A stretch of DNA of 64,000 bases from NCBI GenBank assembly GCA_026075535.2, contig AP026546.1, positions 10,850,001 to 10,914,000 of the forward strand, written 5' to 3'. Positions 24,759-34,886 of the stretch are shown in pieces. The translations under genes were made by a program, and so were the position numbers. The stretch's first letter is position 1. The number at the start of each line of letters is the position of its first letter. The stretch is from Tricholoma matsutake. Lineage: Eukaryota; Basidiomycota; Agaricomycetes; Agaricales; Tricholomataceae. Below the pieces are notes generated by a model that searched no databases, had not been told where the DNA came from, and was given only the letters and a program-made list of their open reading frames with translations.

Positions 24759-25762
24759 TTCTTAGAAATGTGTCCTAACTGCCCACAGTTAAAACATTTA
24801 AGTGGGGCTCGTCTCCCCACTTGATCAACCTCCATTGCCTCTGCTCGTGCTGCTGACTCCGTAACTATAGGTGTCACTGCCATGGCCGGTGGCTGTGCCC
24901 TCGGAGCTTGCCCCTGAGGCGCCTTTCCTTTCTCGGACTTTCCTCCTGATGACTTTCCAAATTTACTACTTCCGTACATCAACTTTGACTCTGCCTGTTC
25001 CTGCCAATATTGCTGGTCAAGGTGCATTGCCCAATTATACCACTTGTCCAACTTCTCTGGCATAGAAGGTAGTCGGTAGATAGACTTGAATAGAGAGGGA
25101 TTTAATCCTGCTTTCAAAAACTCTACCAATGCAGCTTCTCCCATATCCATTTGCAAAGCTTCTGCTTTGAACTGCAAAATAAATTCATCCGCCATTAAGG
25201 AACCTTGGCGCATGGTTTTTAATTTAGCATTGGCTGTCGCCTTTGGATTAGGGTCTCCAAACTGTGCCTCCAATCTCTCCAGAAATTCCTTGAAGGTTGC
25301 AAAAGGTTTATTTCCTGTGGCAATTTGATTAATAGCCTTGTTTCTCCAGAACTGTGCTTTCCCCCCCTGAATGTATGAGAGAGCAAACATAATCCTAGAC
25401 TCGGCTGTATGAAACTCGGGCTTCCTCCCATGGATGTACAATACTATAGAGCTGATGAAGGATTTTGTATTCTCCATGGTACCGTCAAAGATTTGTGGGG
25501 GCGCATACTTAGGTAAGCACACTTTTCCATTTCTGGATTTCTCCACTGTCTCATCCTCCTGCGATATCCACTCCACCATCTCCTCCATCTCATCATCTCT
25601 TTATCCTGTCATCTCTGGCTGTACTTCCACTTGTCTGGGCTGTGATGCTGCCAATACTGACACTAATTGCGACATTTGCACTGTGAGCACATCAATTTTC
25701 GCCTCTAGTGCTGGTATGGGAACAGGATTAGGACCGGGATTAGAAGTTGAAGGTTCGGACAT
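24665..25762 (-). pseudogene. Gypsy Gag with CCHC zinc knuckle
   Basis: The probable start is the ATG at 25,760-25,762, giving a short Pro-rich N-terminus and a helical segment. An in-frame TAA near 25,604 (fitting CAA to TAA) splits this from the long frame 24,665-25,588. That frame has the retrotransposon gag fold region (FALSYIQGGKAQFWRN, GDPNPKATA, FLKAGLNPSLFKSIYR), a Lys/Gly/Pro-rich linker and the knuckle CFNCGQLGHISKNC at about 24,760-24,800. It would form the cytoplasmic particle and bind element RNA. Confidence 0.93.
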
Positions 25763-26236
25763 AATTGTAGAATCTGTGATGAATCACTTCTTCGACAAAT
25801 TCAAAATTTTTTCTTCGAGACCTCTCCAAACGTTTACAGGTCACATGATAAGGTTCGTCAAGGTTCGTCAATGGTTTGTTGTTCGTCGGGCACCTATTTT
25901 GACACTTCAGATCAACAACCCTTCCAACAGTGCCTGATCTCGGAGATAACACTGAATTCGGCTTGTAACTAAAATAGTCATCCGAATAGAGTAATGTAAA
26001 TCGTAACTAAACCAGATCCGATTGGTTGTCTGGTTGCAGCTGTCCTAATGACGAGTGCTGCCTCTCGATCACTGGCAGTCACAATGTAAGGCGAGGCCTG
26101 GCGTCGGCTTATGAAAGAAAAGGTAGATTACGTATATACAAGTACTTCCGGCTCATGCCGAAAGGATGAGTAATCGGATGTGGCGCGGTGAAACAATGAC
26201 GTATGCGCAAGTAAGAGAAGGCGCACTGATATGGGT

Positions 26237-26247
26237 AGTTGTGTTCT
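26237..26247 (-). promoter_or_regulatory. Self-complementary primer-binding site of the Gypsy element
   Basis: Two bases inside the 5' LTR edge, the element-sense sequence AGAACACAACT is the exact complement of AGTTGTGTTCT located in the LTR (26,424-26,434), about 34 nt after the TATA-like box, where transcripts should begin. No TGG-type tRNA match is present. This is the arrangement known from Tf1 and sushi-type elements, in which the 5' end of the transcript folds back and is cut to act as primer. Confidence 0.85.
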
Positions 26248-26249
26248 TC

Positions 26250-26649
26250 TGTTAGGGTGACACCCACTATCTGCTAGCTAAGACTGTGTGGGTTCTCTCT
26301 ACAAGAAGGGGGCGGGATCCGCGTGCATGATGGGGAATTGATGGTTTTGATGCGAGGGGTTATTAATAGGTAAGTTTGTTGAGATAGGCCTTTCACACTG
26401 AAAACGTAGGTGGAATACCTAAGAGAACACAACTGGGGTCCCCTAGGCATATATTTAGGGTTTAAATACTATGTTACATATATTGTACATTGTTGTTACT
26501 GACGCACTCGTACATGCACATACATTTTGATGCGTGCGAAATAAAATTCTCACGCTATCAAAATGTAGCATCATTTGGTGTCATGTAGCATAATTCGACA
26601 TAATAAAATAAAATGAAAGTTTATTAGGTAATGGGGTGGTTTCCTAACA
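26250..26649 (-). repeat. 5' LTR of Gypsy chromovirus family 1
   Basis: 400 bp, TG..CA ends. The TATA-like box (plus-strand 26,461-26,468) reads TATTTAAA here and TATATAAA in the 3' LTR. The inferred transcript start is at 26,434, which gives a U3 of about 215 bp and R-U5 of about 185 bp. Confidence 0.97.
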
Positions 26650-26654
26650 GTACT

Positions 26655-27540
26655 AGTGAGGTGAAAGGGAGGATGGCGGTGTTGTTGAAGGTGGTTATTA
26701 TTCTAAGTTGATTCACTTGTATAGAATAAGTCATGTGAGTGCCCCATGGGGCACTCTACTCATGGTATTTTAATTCACTTAAACATCATCCCCGACAACA
26801 ATGACTATTGACACACCACCTGCACCCATCCCCTCGAGCAACTGCTGCGCAGGGCTGCAAGAGCACCACGTCATGCATAACCTCGCATTGACAACTGTTG
26901 ACCACAGTGGTCATGTGAACAACCCATGGGAACGCTGTGCCCCATGGGGTGCATTGACTTATCTTTCCAACTTGAATTTGAGCCTGGTAATTAGGCATTG
27001 GCACAGGTTGCGGTAACCCATGTGGGTCACAGCTATGGGTATCTCCAGGTATGGGTATGGGTCACACTTTTGTCACCCGTGACCTGCACTTAACCCGCCT
27101 TCTGTATGAGTATGTTTTTGGTTGCTCTAGATCTTAAGTGAGTCCTGGTCTGTTTTATATGATATTAGGCTTATTCTGACTCTATTTAGATGTTGTTTGA
27201 AGGTCCTGATTAGACAAGAGGCCAGCACCTACTTGTTCTTTTGCAACAACCACATCTTTGTCAGTAGGGGCTTGATATGAGTACTTGAGATCTTAGTAAG
27301 TTCTCATCTGTTTGATCTGATCTTAGGCTTATTCTGACTCTATTCAGGTGTCATTTGAAGGTCCCAATTAGACGAGAGGCCAGCATAGGTTAGACATTGC
27401 ATAGTGGTAGAGTAGAATACAGTAGTGTATCATTAGTGTATCATGTAATGTCATATAATCTACTTTTAGATTGTCATAAAGTTGATTTAAAAATTATGTT
27501 GATGTTGTTGAAATGCTCAGAGGTGCAATTACAGTATAAT
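26655..27540. repeat. Non-coding segment with a tandem duplication
   Basis: A 20-bp perfect palindrome GAGTGCCCCATGGGGCACTC lies at 26,737-26,756. A block of about 100 bp (27,128-27,228) containing TTAGGCTTATTCTGACTCTA and GAGGCCAGCA is repeated at 27,288-27,388. No coding sequence is supported. The segment lies between the Gypsy element and the right inverted end at 27,540-27,664. Confidence 0.6.
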
Positions 27541-27664
27541 ATCATATGGCACAGGACATCACAGGGCATCATAGGGTACTCCAGGGCACTTGATGGGTCC
27601 TGGGAGATAGCCTTTAACCCTGGGAAAGCTTGTGTCAAAAAGTGGTTTTCCTGATGTAGACAAG
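27540..27664 (-). repeat. Candidate inverted end (right) of a segment interrupting Copia
   Basis: Reverse complement of this stretch begins ACATCAGGAAAA and continues with a CCCTATGATGCCCTGTGATG-type stretch, resembling 18,345-18,450 in inverted orientation. The Copia integrase reading frame ends at its outer edge. Confidence 0.4.
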
Positions 27665-28641
27665 CATTCTTCTTTTCATCCACAAGTCTCTTGTTCTTCC
27701 CCATGAACAAGCCATCATCAAGGTTGGATGTTTCTCCTTGGGTAGATAGACATAAGCACTGCAGCCAAAGACCTTCAGATCATTTAGATCTGGGCAGACT
27801 TTATTCAGGTCCTCAAAAGGTGTCAGACATTTCAGGCACCTTATTGGGGTTTGGTTGTATAGGTGTGTTGCATGTTCAATGCAAAATTCCCACCATGATT
27901 GTGGTAGACAAGTGGTAAATTGCAGGGTTTGTGACTTTTCCATTATTGTCCTTATGGCGTGCAGAGCATGCCCATTCTGTTGGTGAACATGGGGTGCAGA
28001 CATCTCTATTTTGATGCCAAAATTTTTGAGCATATTTTGTAGCTCACAATCTTTGAACTCCCTGCGTGGATCAACACGCCAGTGCTTGATTGTAGTGCCA
28101 TACTGGGTCAAAGCCATTGCCTGAAATTGTCTAATTGCCACACCAGTGTCAGACTTTTAAGGCACTGGACCCAGATATGTGACATTTTGTTGTCTACAAA
28201 TACAATGAAGTATTTATGTTTGTGGTACCATAGTACTGGGAGTTCCTTTAGATCAGAATGTATTAATTCAAAGGATTTCTCTGCATGTGAATTTGATTCA
28301 GGAAAAGATTTTGACCTCATTTTCCCTTCAGTGCACCCTGGACATATAATTTTGTCTTTAGGAATAATTAAATTCCTTGGGAATTTTATGGTGCTGTTAG
28401 GCATTTTCCCTAGCACCTCTTTATATGGGTGTCCAAGTTGCCTATGCCAAGTCAAGTAGTCAGTGACATACATGGTCACAACATTGATCCTCTTGGTGCT
28501 CAATATATGAGTCTGAGCCCAATAGATTGTGTTGGGTCTCCTAAGAGGGACACAATCCATTATTGGGTTTCCTTTCTCAAAAAATAAAATGTGTGTGGAG
28601 GAACCATGCACATCACTTCTGTCTTGTAAAAAGATGCCCAT
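27655..28641 (-). pseudogene. Copia integrase
   Basis: Frame 28,108-28,641 carries the pre-integrase HHCC domain (WHRQLGHPYKEVLGKM..CPGCTEGKM) and the first catalytic acid (ELIHSDLKELPV). The shifted frame 27,635-28,141 continues with RVDPRREFKDCELQN and SAPHVHQQNGHALH. The third acidic residue expected after QQNG (family QQNG-x-AER) is lost here, so the core is inactive. It ends in the KVFGCSAYVYLP segment. Confidence 0.9.
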
Positions 28642-28689
28642 TGACAGTAGTTGAGTACTACAGTCGGGTATATAGTAGATGGGGTATAA

Positions 28690-29109
28690 TCATGTTTCAT
28701 GTGTCTCTGACTTCTCGTGACATACTACCTGATGTCTAATGGAGACTGCTCCTTTTCCTACTATATGAGTAGTATCTGTGGCTGTTTGAACCAAGGTAGA
28801 GTCCTTTCTCGGTAAAGGCTCATAAGAAGCAAAATCTTTCATTTCACCAGTGAAGTGCTTTGATGTGCCTGAATCCATGATCCAGTCTGCGCCTTTCCTA
28901 CAATTTCCATTTGCACACATAACACATATATTAAGATCTAAATAGTTCCATGATATGTTTAATAGCGGTAAGATTTCACATGAAAAATTCACTGTAATCA
29001 TTGGAATATTAATCTTTGTGCTTGCAGCAGGGAAAAGGACTGACCTGTCATCATATCCACCTGTTTCAAGCAGTTCATCGATGAGCATCTTGTTGATGGC
29101 CTTCCACAT
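28690..29109 (-). pseudogene. Copia protease
   Basis: The 139-codon frame has WIMDSGTSKHFTGEMKDF, the active-site Asp-Ser-Gly of Copia proteases, followed by GKGAVSIRH. Upstream is an acidic linker from gag. Integrase follows after a frame break near 28,680. Confidence 0.88.
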
Positions 29110-29517
29110 TTGTTCATCAGAAACTGGAAGCTCTGATCCAAGGGAGACAATATCGTCTTCTACCTCTTCAATCCTCCTTCTCTTACCTTCTCACACTGTC
29201 AGGTGCTCTTCTAGCAGTCACAGATTTTTCACATTGCATGGAAGTTGCATTTGCTTGAGGGTGTCTCAAGCCTGCTGGTATTTAGTGTAAACCAAATGAG
29301 AGGTAGAGGCCATGCCCATATATGCCTGTGCAGGCAGTCAGCGGCAAGAATCCCTTGTGGGAGTGTGGTCATGCTGTTCAATGCGCTGAATGAGCAGCAT
29401 CGGCAGTATGATGGTGCCATTACCATTTATGGTGGTAAAGGCACTGGAGGCAAGGTGGGTATGCTTCTCTTTGAGCTTATCCTCCTTAGTCTTTTTGTTC
29501 CCGCATTGTCCACACTT

Positions 29518-30233
29518 TCAGGATGACTCTCCATTGTTGTCTTGCCCTTCTTTGGGCTGCCATTTGGGGTTTACCCCTTTGCGCTTGACAGTGGAAAGCT
29601 TATTGGTGGGCTTTCCAACTGCCATGCACCTAGAGGCTTCAGCAACAATGGAGTCCTTGACATGTTTGAATGTCAAGGCACTAGTAGCAGTCATGTTAAG
29701 GACCATGGTGGATAATGAATCATACTCGCATGGAATTGCAGCAAGTAGGATCATTGCTTGTACTAGTTTGGGGATGGTGATGTTGGCAGCTGTGAGGTGC
29801 TCAAACTTGTCAGCCATTTTAGCGATCTCTGGCACTGGGTTTGCAGCCAGGATTTTGATCGCTATTGCAGACCTAAAGTCCACAAAGACTTGGAAGGGGC
29901 CATCAACACCATAATCGGTGCGAATGAGGTCCCACACCTCCTCAGCATGTCCTTGGTGTTGGCACACTGCCGAATGGAGGGGGCCAGGCAGAGCACTAGG
30001 CTACCAATTGCCTGGTTATTTTTGTTGCTCCAGGTCTGGAGCTTGGCAGTAGCATCCGCTACGAGAGTAGCATTCATCACCATCAAAGGAGGCACCAGAG
30101 GCAGTTTGACTTCCACCCTGCTAGTTATCTGCCATAGGCCTTGAGACCTGAGCCACACCTTCATTGAGTTGGCCCATTGAATGTAATTTGATTAATTGAA
30201 AGTTTGTATGAGTTTCTCAAGAGTTGAAGACAT
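29518..30233 (-). pseudogene. Copia Gag
   Basis: The ATG at 30,231-30,233 opens MSSTLEKLIQTFN, then one stop, then NYIQWANSMKVWLRSQGLWQ, typical of fungal Copia Gag N-termini. The following frames 29,862-30,164 and 29,518-29,967 carry AEEVWDLIRTDYG and DKFEHLTAANITI in family order. A degenerate CGQCGN cysteine pair beyond 29,518 is what remains of the zinc knuckle. The frame is broken in at least two places. Confidence 0.85.
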
Positions 30234-30470
30234 GATCTTTGATGGTGGCTGGTAAGGGTGATCAATCAGTCTTTTTACTCAATAAAACATGTTTTAACAA
30301 TCTCAGGAAAAAGCACTCCTGCAGAGTGTGTAGCCCTAGTCAACCTAGGTTTCAAGTGGAGCTTGCAGGGAGTGCAATGCAGCTCATGAAGAGCGCAAGG
30401 TTATAATTTGGAGACTATGATGTCAATGTCATTCACAGCCAGTTAAGGCGCATTTGTGACATGCCCAGCA

Positions 30471-30482
30471 GGGCCCATAACC
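30471..30482 (-). promoter_or_regulatory. Copia primer-binding site, initiator-Met half-tRNA
   Basis: Directly inside the LTR the element-sense sequence is GGTTATGGGCCC. This complements the anticodon-arm sequence GGGCCCATAACC of eukaryotic initiator tRNA-Met, the half-tRNA primer known for Drosophila copia and its relatives. Confidence 0.88.
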
Positions 30483-30756
30483 TGTTGGAGCAGACTATAT
30501 ATGCTGCACAGCAGAAGGGACAACAAGTTCCTTACAACATACCTGGGGTTTAGTAAGACTTACAGCTAGGGTTAGCAGAGGTAAGAACACTGTATTCCTA
30601 GTAGGGTACAGGTTCTCCTTATATACATAAATATAAGGCAGTCACATGACTCAGGAATGTGTTTACCACATGTATGCACAGTAAGTGCAGTAATATGTGT
30701 ATGCTGCATGTATTGCCTCATGTATACAGCATGCATCATGGGGATTAATTTCAACA
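30483..30756 (-). repeat. 5' LTR of the Copia element
   Basis: A 274-bp segment running TGTTGAAATTAA..GCTCCAACA in element sense with imperfect TGTTG/CAACA ends. A TATATAAGG box lies at plus-strand 30,617-30,625. No second copy was found near 17.4 kb, so target duplication cannot be tested. Confidence 0.8.
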
Positions 30757-30956
30757 TGGTGCATGAGGCTCCATTGCTCTAGAATCAGCATCAACAGTGT
30801 TGGGTCCAGGATTTGTGTTCATTGGTTGGCAGACCTATTACCGATGGTCAATTCAAATTTGTCAAGTAGTTGTCTGAGCCATGTACTCCCCCACCTCTTC
30901 TGGTGGATGTGGTACTAGAAGTAATGCCACTCTATGTATGGTCAGTTATATTCACT

Positions 30957-32850
30957 CTAAAAAATGAAATTTAGAAGCACCTGATGAGTAGATGAATTTC
31001 CATTGTCCAGCAATGCTATAGAGAGGCAAAAGGTTGTGGAGTTGGGGCCATCAGACTGCACAGCTTGTGTCTCTTCTGTAAGTGGCACCATGGCATGAAA
31101 TTGAAATGCCGCCCTAGTGTAGGCTGTGGACCCACCCCACACAACATCCCCCAGCGCCAGTGCAACCCATGGCCGAGAAGGCAGCTATGTTGGTAATCAA
31201 TGACTCATACATTACCCGATAGCACTAAAACAACATACTTTGACAATACGTCTGCCACCATGAAATGTGATGGAGGGTCCTGCTCACTGTTCCCAGACTG
31301 CATATATGTAACTTCTAAGTATATTGTTATAAGGGGGACAAATTTTGAAAGCACCTGTTGGGTAGGCAATTTGAAGGCTATGTGTAAGCAGCCCTCTGTG
31401 ATGCCATTTGACTTGAGCATGGTTGAGGAAGTATGCATGATGGGTCAATTTTGGACCCATCTTGATTCTGGAGGGTGCGATAGAAGCACCAGAAGCGATC
31501 AATTCATGGAAAATGCACTTACGTTGCAATGAGGTATCACCTTCTTTCTGGGGATTTGCTGAGGAGTTGCATTATGCAATAAGGCACCTTCCTGCACTCT
31601 AGTGATGAGCGATCCAAGTAGTCTGAGAAAAAACAATCGCCGACATGTTGAGAGACACTCCTGTGGTTAACAGTCATTTGCATATCCTGAGAAACCAAAT
31701 CAGAACATAGACAGAGACCATTCCATAACATATTCACCTGATCACCAGTGCTTCTGGTCTCAATAGGGTTCCTGGTATCCTGGCATAGGAATGTCAACAA
31801 GAGATGAGGTGTGACTGGAATAACACTAACAGTTCCTTCCATCATTGAACACCATCAAAAACTGTCAAATGCAAGAACTTGAGGGGTTCCCCAAATGCTT
31901 TCTGTATCTCCAGGTCCTCCATTTTCCAAAGCATCAGAAGGCTGGGCCAAATAATTAGAGAGCAAAAGGGTGAGAGGCTTGGATTTTCACATTCCCACCT
32001 ATATCCAAAGCTTGCTGAAGGTCACTAAGCATGATGATAGGGGGAACATGTCCATTTTCATCATTTTCAGTTATTTCTGCATCCTGCAATAGAACATCAA
32101 AGAATGCAGCCTAGCTATGATGACAGACTTGCAGTAGAGTTATTATGCCTTCCACTTTCAACAGATCCAATGGTATCACCATCCACATCTTCCGCATTCC
32201 AATTCAGACCCCTGGGGTTAACAAAGACCAGAATTGTGCTGGGTCCAGCTGCATTTCCATTGACTTCATCCATTTCTTTACTGGGTGTAAGGGAGCCATG
32301 GTTATGCATATTCGCAACTGGGTCATGTACCCTTCCACTCTCAGTATATCCACTGGAATCCTAGACATAAATTATGATACAGGATAGGATATGATGAAGG
32401 GGGGAGACCAATGTTTCCTCCATTCAGATGGCTAGATGCACTAGGTGTGTCTTCATCAACTTCAGCCATAGTTTCATCCTGTTCAAGTTGTCAGTGTCAG
32501 GTCAGGTATTGAAGCCTCACACTTCACTGATGGGGTCAGAGCCTGGTTGTTCCAAGGGCTGAAAGCCACCCCACAATCATGGTATAAAACTCTTCCAAGG
32601 AATGTGGGCTTTGGCATCCTACGAGATATTAGCATAATGGCTACTGTATAAGGCTTCTGCAACTTACAGGAGAGGTATTACAAGGTCGGGGCCTTGTCCA
32701 TTGTGGGGGTGCTACAGTATGATCTAGCATCCTTGCAGCCTTTTGAGGTCCAGTATTTTGTTCATGCCTGTGTTTAGTGGGATGTCCACAACTGTTGTTG
32801 GGCCTAGGATCATCTGCAGACAATGTATCATCATCAAGCTCATCCATGCA
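30957..32850 (-). pseudogene. Unassigned degenerate minus-strand frames
   Basis: Several minus-strand frames (30,957-31,142, 31,284-31,529, 31,537-31,845, 32,115-32,309, 32,641-32,847) could be exons or pieces of one gene; the largest, 31,537-31,845, has 102 codons. No domain is recognised and stops separate them. They lie immediately outside the Copia 5' LTR. Confidence 0.25.
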
Positions 32851-33315
32851 AATAAAACTTAGAAGATGTTGTGGTACAGAGATATGGGCATGGTTGATTG
32901 CATTCTGTGATTGACCAGGAGCAGATTTGCTTTGTTAAAACAATCATTGGGAGTTGAATGCCATTTGTATCTTCCTTTGCTACACAATCATCACATACAC
33001 ATGGTGCTGATCACACGACTAATTAATTTGAACACATGTTTGAACCACACAAAGGGATTATGGCAACTCTTTCTTGATCCCATTGCCATATCCAAAATGC
33101 AGAATACAACTTCTATGTTTGACAGTCCAGGCATAGAACTGACAGAAAGGCATACCAATATGGTTAACGAACTCAAGTTACTCAGAAAAGTACATTCATC
33201 AGGCCAGAGCATCAAAGATCATACACTAAACCATCTTATTTCAGAAAAATTGGGGGTTGGGTGCTGAAAAGAGATTTCTAAACCAAAAGGTTCCTTTCAG
33301 TTCCTTGTGCTTTGA

Positions 33316-33702
33316 AACATCCATCAGAACCAGTTCACTGAACCTCCCTCATTTACTCGAGATATAATTGACAAGTGTTGCCAAAAAACCTCTTGCTTCA
33401 AGCCACTCTTCACTTGTCCCCTCTGCAAAGGCCACATCACTCATTCTCTGACAGAATGTCGAAATCTGTCTCAGCTTGTGGAAGACCTTGACACATTGAC
33501 ATCACCTTTCATCTCAGGAGTAGAACACAGTGAACGGATGGATGAGCAAGAGAATGACTTTCACTGTGACCTTTCAGATTACTTTTTGCCCTTTGAGCCA
33601 TGTCCATTTGTTTTGTACATTCAGATATCTGAGGAATTCAGTGATGGGATGTCCAATCTGGCAAATTATGGCACAATGGTCCTAGATTTTGAGAATCACT
33701 AA
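33316..33702 (+). CDS. Small protein with a zinc-knuckle-like Cys/His cluster
   Basis: An open frame of 128 codons after the stop at 33,313 has no early ATG (first internal Met at 33,478), so it is probably an exon. It carries CCQKTSC followed by CPLCKGHITHSLTEC, a C-x2-C-x5-H-x4-C cluster close to a zinc knuckle, then an acidic region with MDEQENDFHCDLSDYF. Part of it is repeated at 15,754-15,945. Function unknown; a nucleic-acid-binding or gag-like role is an inference from the cluster alone. Confidence 0.45.
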   Translation, partial: NIHQNQFTEPPSFTRDIIDKCCQKTSCFKPLFTCPLCKGHITHSLTECRNLSQLVEDLDTLTSPFISGVEHSERMDEQENDFHCDLSDYFLPFEPCPFVLYIQISEEFSDGMSNLANYGTMVLDFENH

Positions 33703-33848
33703 CCAGCTGCATCAACTGGGTATTTATTTCTATAATCAGATGTGTTTTTGAGATACATCATGGCAAACTCCTCAGTGGGCCATGCAGATGCATATTGATC
33801 TAAAATTGGAAGTTTCTTCCTGGCCTAGGTATACAGTGTTAGCATAGT

Positions 33849-34217
33849 TCAGCAGTGGACAATGAAGGAAAGAACATACTTCCTTGACAAAACATAATTG
33901 ATTGTTGGCATACTGGGCCTTGTAAGGCACACAAATGTCAAAAAAATGATTGCACAATTCATGAATGCCATTCTGAGAGCACATTTTTCAGGGAAGTGAA
34001 GATAATGGTCAAACATACTTACCTGCACAGACTTGTAACACATTTGGTCCCAACTGAGAGTCAACTTCAGGGAGTAACCACCTCCCTTTGGTTTGGACAA
34101 ATGACCAGGGGGCTTTTGGATAGGATATAATTGGCAGGACATCACTAAAGGTGTATTGTTTTCGCATGTAACAGATGGTGACTGGCACAATATGGCACAG
34201 TGTGATGCAGGAAACAA
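33849..34217 (-). pseudogene. Unassigned frame, fungal hypothetical protein type
   Basis: 122 codons with PPGHLSKPKGGGYSLKLTL and a following Trp-Asp segment, a pattern I associate with Agaricomycete hypothetical proteins of unknown function. Just upstream on this strand a solo LTR is inserted (34,466-34,886), and another minus frame lies beyond it (34,887-35,124), so one gene may have been split by the LTR. Confidence 0.3.
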
Positions 34218-34465
34218 GGGACCAGAGTATTCTTGATGAACACAAGCATAACTTCAAACCAGTTATTACTATACTCACTTTGATTTAAGTTGTGAGTAGT
34301 AGCTGTAGAAGTGTTAAGTTCAAAGTGGATTAGGATAATAAAGTCTTATGAAGAGGTGCACTGGAGGCATGCATCGCGCCATCCCTGGCTTGCTGTGGAG
34401 AAATGCAGGCCAGGCAGGAGGCAAGAGCAACATCAACTTTTGCAAGAAATCATGTGAGTGATGTC

Positions 34466-34886
34466 TGTTAGGACCCCACCCCATTACCTAATAAAATGTC
34501 ATTTTTATTTTATTATGTCGAATTATGCCAAATGACGCCAAATGACGCCCAATGATGCTAAATGATGCTACACTTTGATAGCATGAGAATTTTATTTCGC
34601 ATGCATCAAGATGTACACGCATGTATGCATGCGTCAGTAACAACAATGTACAATATATGTAACATAGTATATAAACCCTAAATATACACCTAGGGGACCT
34701 AGTTGTGTTCTCTTAAATATTCCACCTATGTCTTCAGTGTGAAAAGCCTTTGTCAACAAACTCATCTATTAATAACCCCTCGCATCAAAACCATCAATTC
34801 CCCCATCATGAGCACAGATCCCGCCCCCTTCTTGTAGAGAGAACCTGCACGGTCTTAGCTAGCAGATAGTGGGTGTCACCCTAACA
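34466..34886 (+). mobile_element. Solo LTR of Gypsy chromovirus family 1, with ATGTC target duplication
   Basis: 421 bp, TGTTAGGACCCC..GTCACCCTAACA, flanked by ATGTC at 34,461-34,465 and 34,887-34,891. It matches the LTRs of the full element in opposite orientation, has an intact TATATAAA box, and keeps the self-primer AGTTGTGTTCT at 34,701-34,711. Confidence 0.95.

Larger units (their letters stand above)
20429..26649 (-). mobile_element. Complete Ty3/Gypsy chromovirus, family 1 (self-primed type)
   Basis: A 6.2-kb element on the minus strand is bounded by two 400-bp LTRs (TGTTAGGAAACC..GTCACCCTAACA) and flanked by GTACT at 20,424-20,428 and 26,650-26,654. Internal order in element sense is gag with one CCHC zinc knuckle, aspartic protease, RT, RNase H, integrase, chromodomain, polypurine tract. 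Frames are broken by several TGA codons and frame changes, so it cannot move by itself now. The primer-binding site is complementary to its own LTR rather than to a tRNA 3' end, as in Tf1/sushi-type elements. It is inserted in minisatellite-rich sequence that itself lies inside a Copia element. Confidence 0.97.
27655..30756 (-). mobile_element. Ty1/Copia element, 5' part (LTR to integrase)
   Basis: In element sense the order is LTR (30,756-30,483), half-tRNA primer site, gag, protease, integrase, the diagnostic Copia order with integrase before RT. The element breaks at about 27,655 inside the end of integrase; RNase H of the same type resumes at 18,345 on the same strand, with about 1 kb of RT missing. 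Multiple stops and frameshifts. Confidence 0.9.

Noticed and set aside
26230..26250. Conventional tRNA-primed PBS for the Gypsy element
   Set aside because: The base stretch next to the 5' LTR has no TGG-type match to a tRNA 3' end; the self-complementary 11-mer explains it better.
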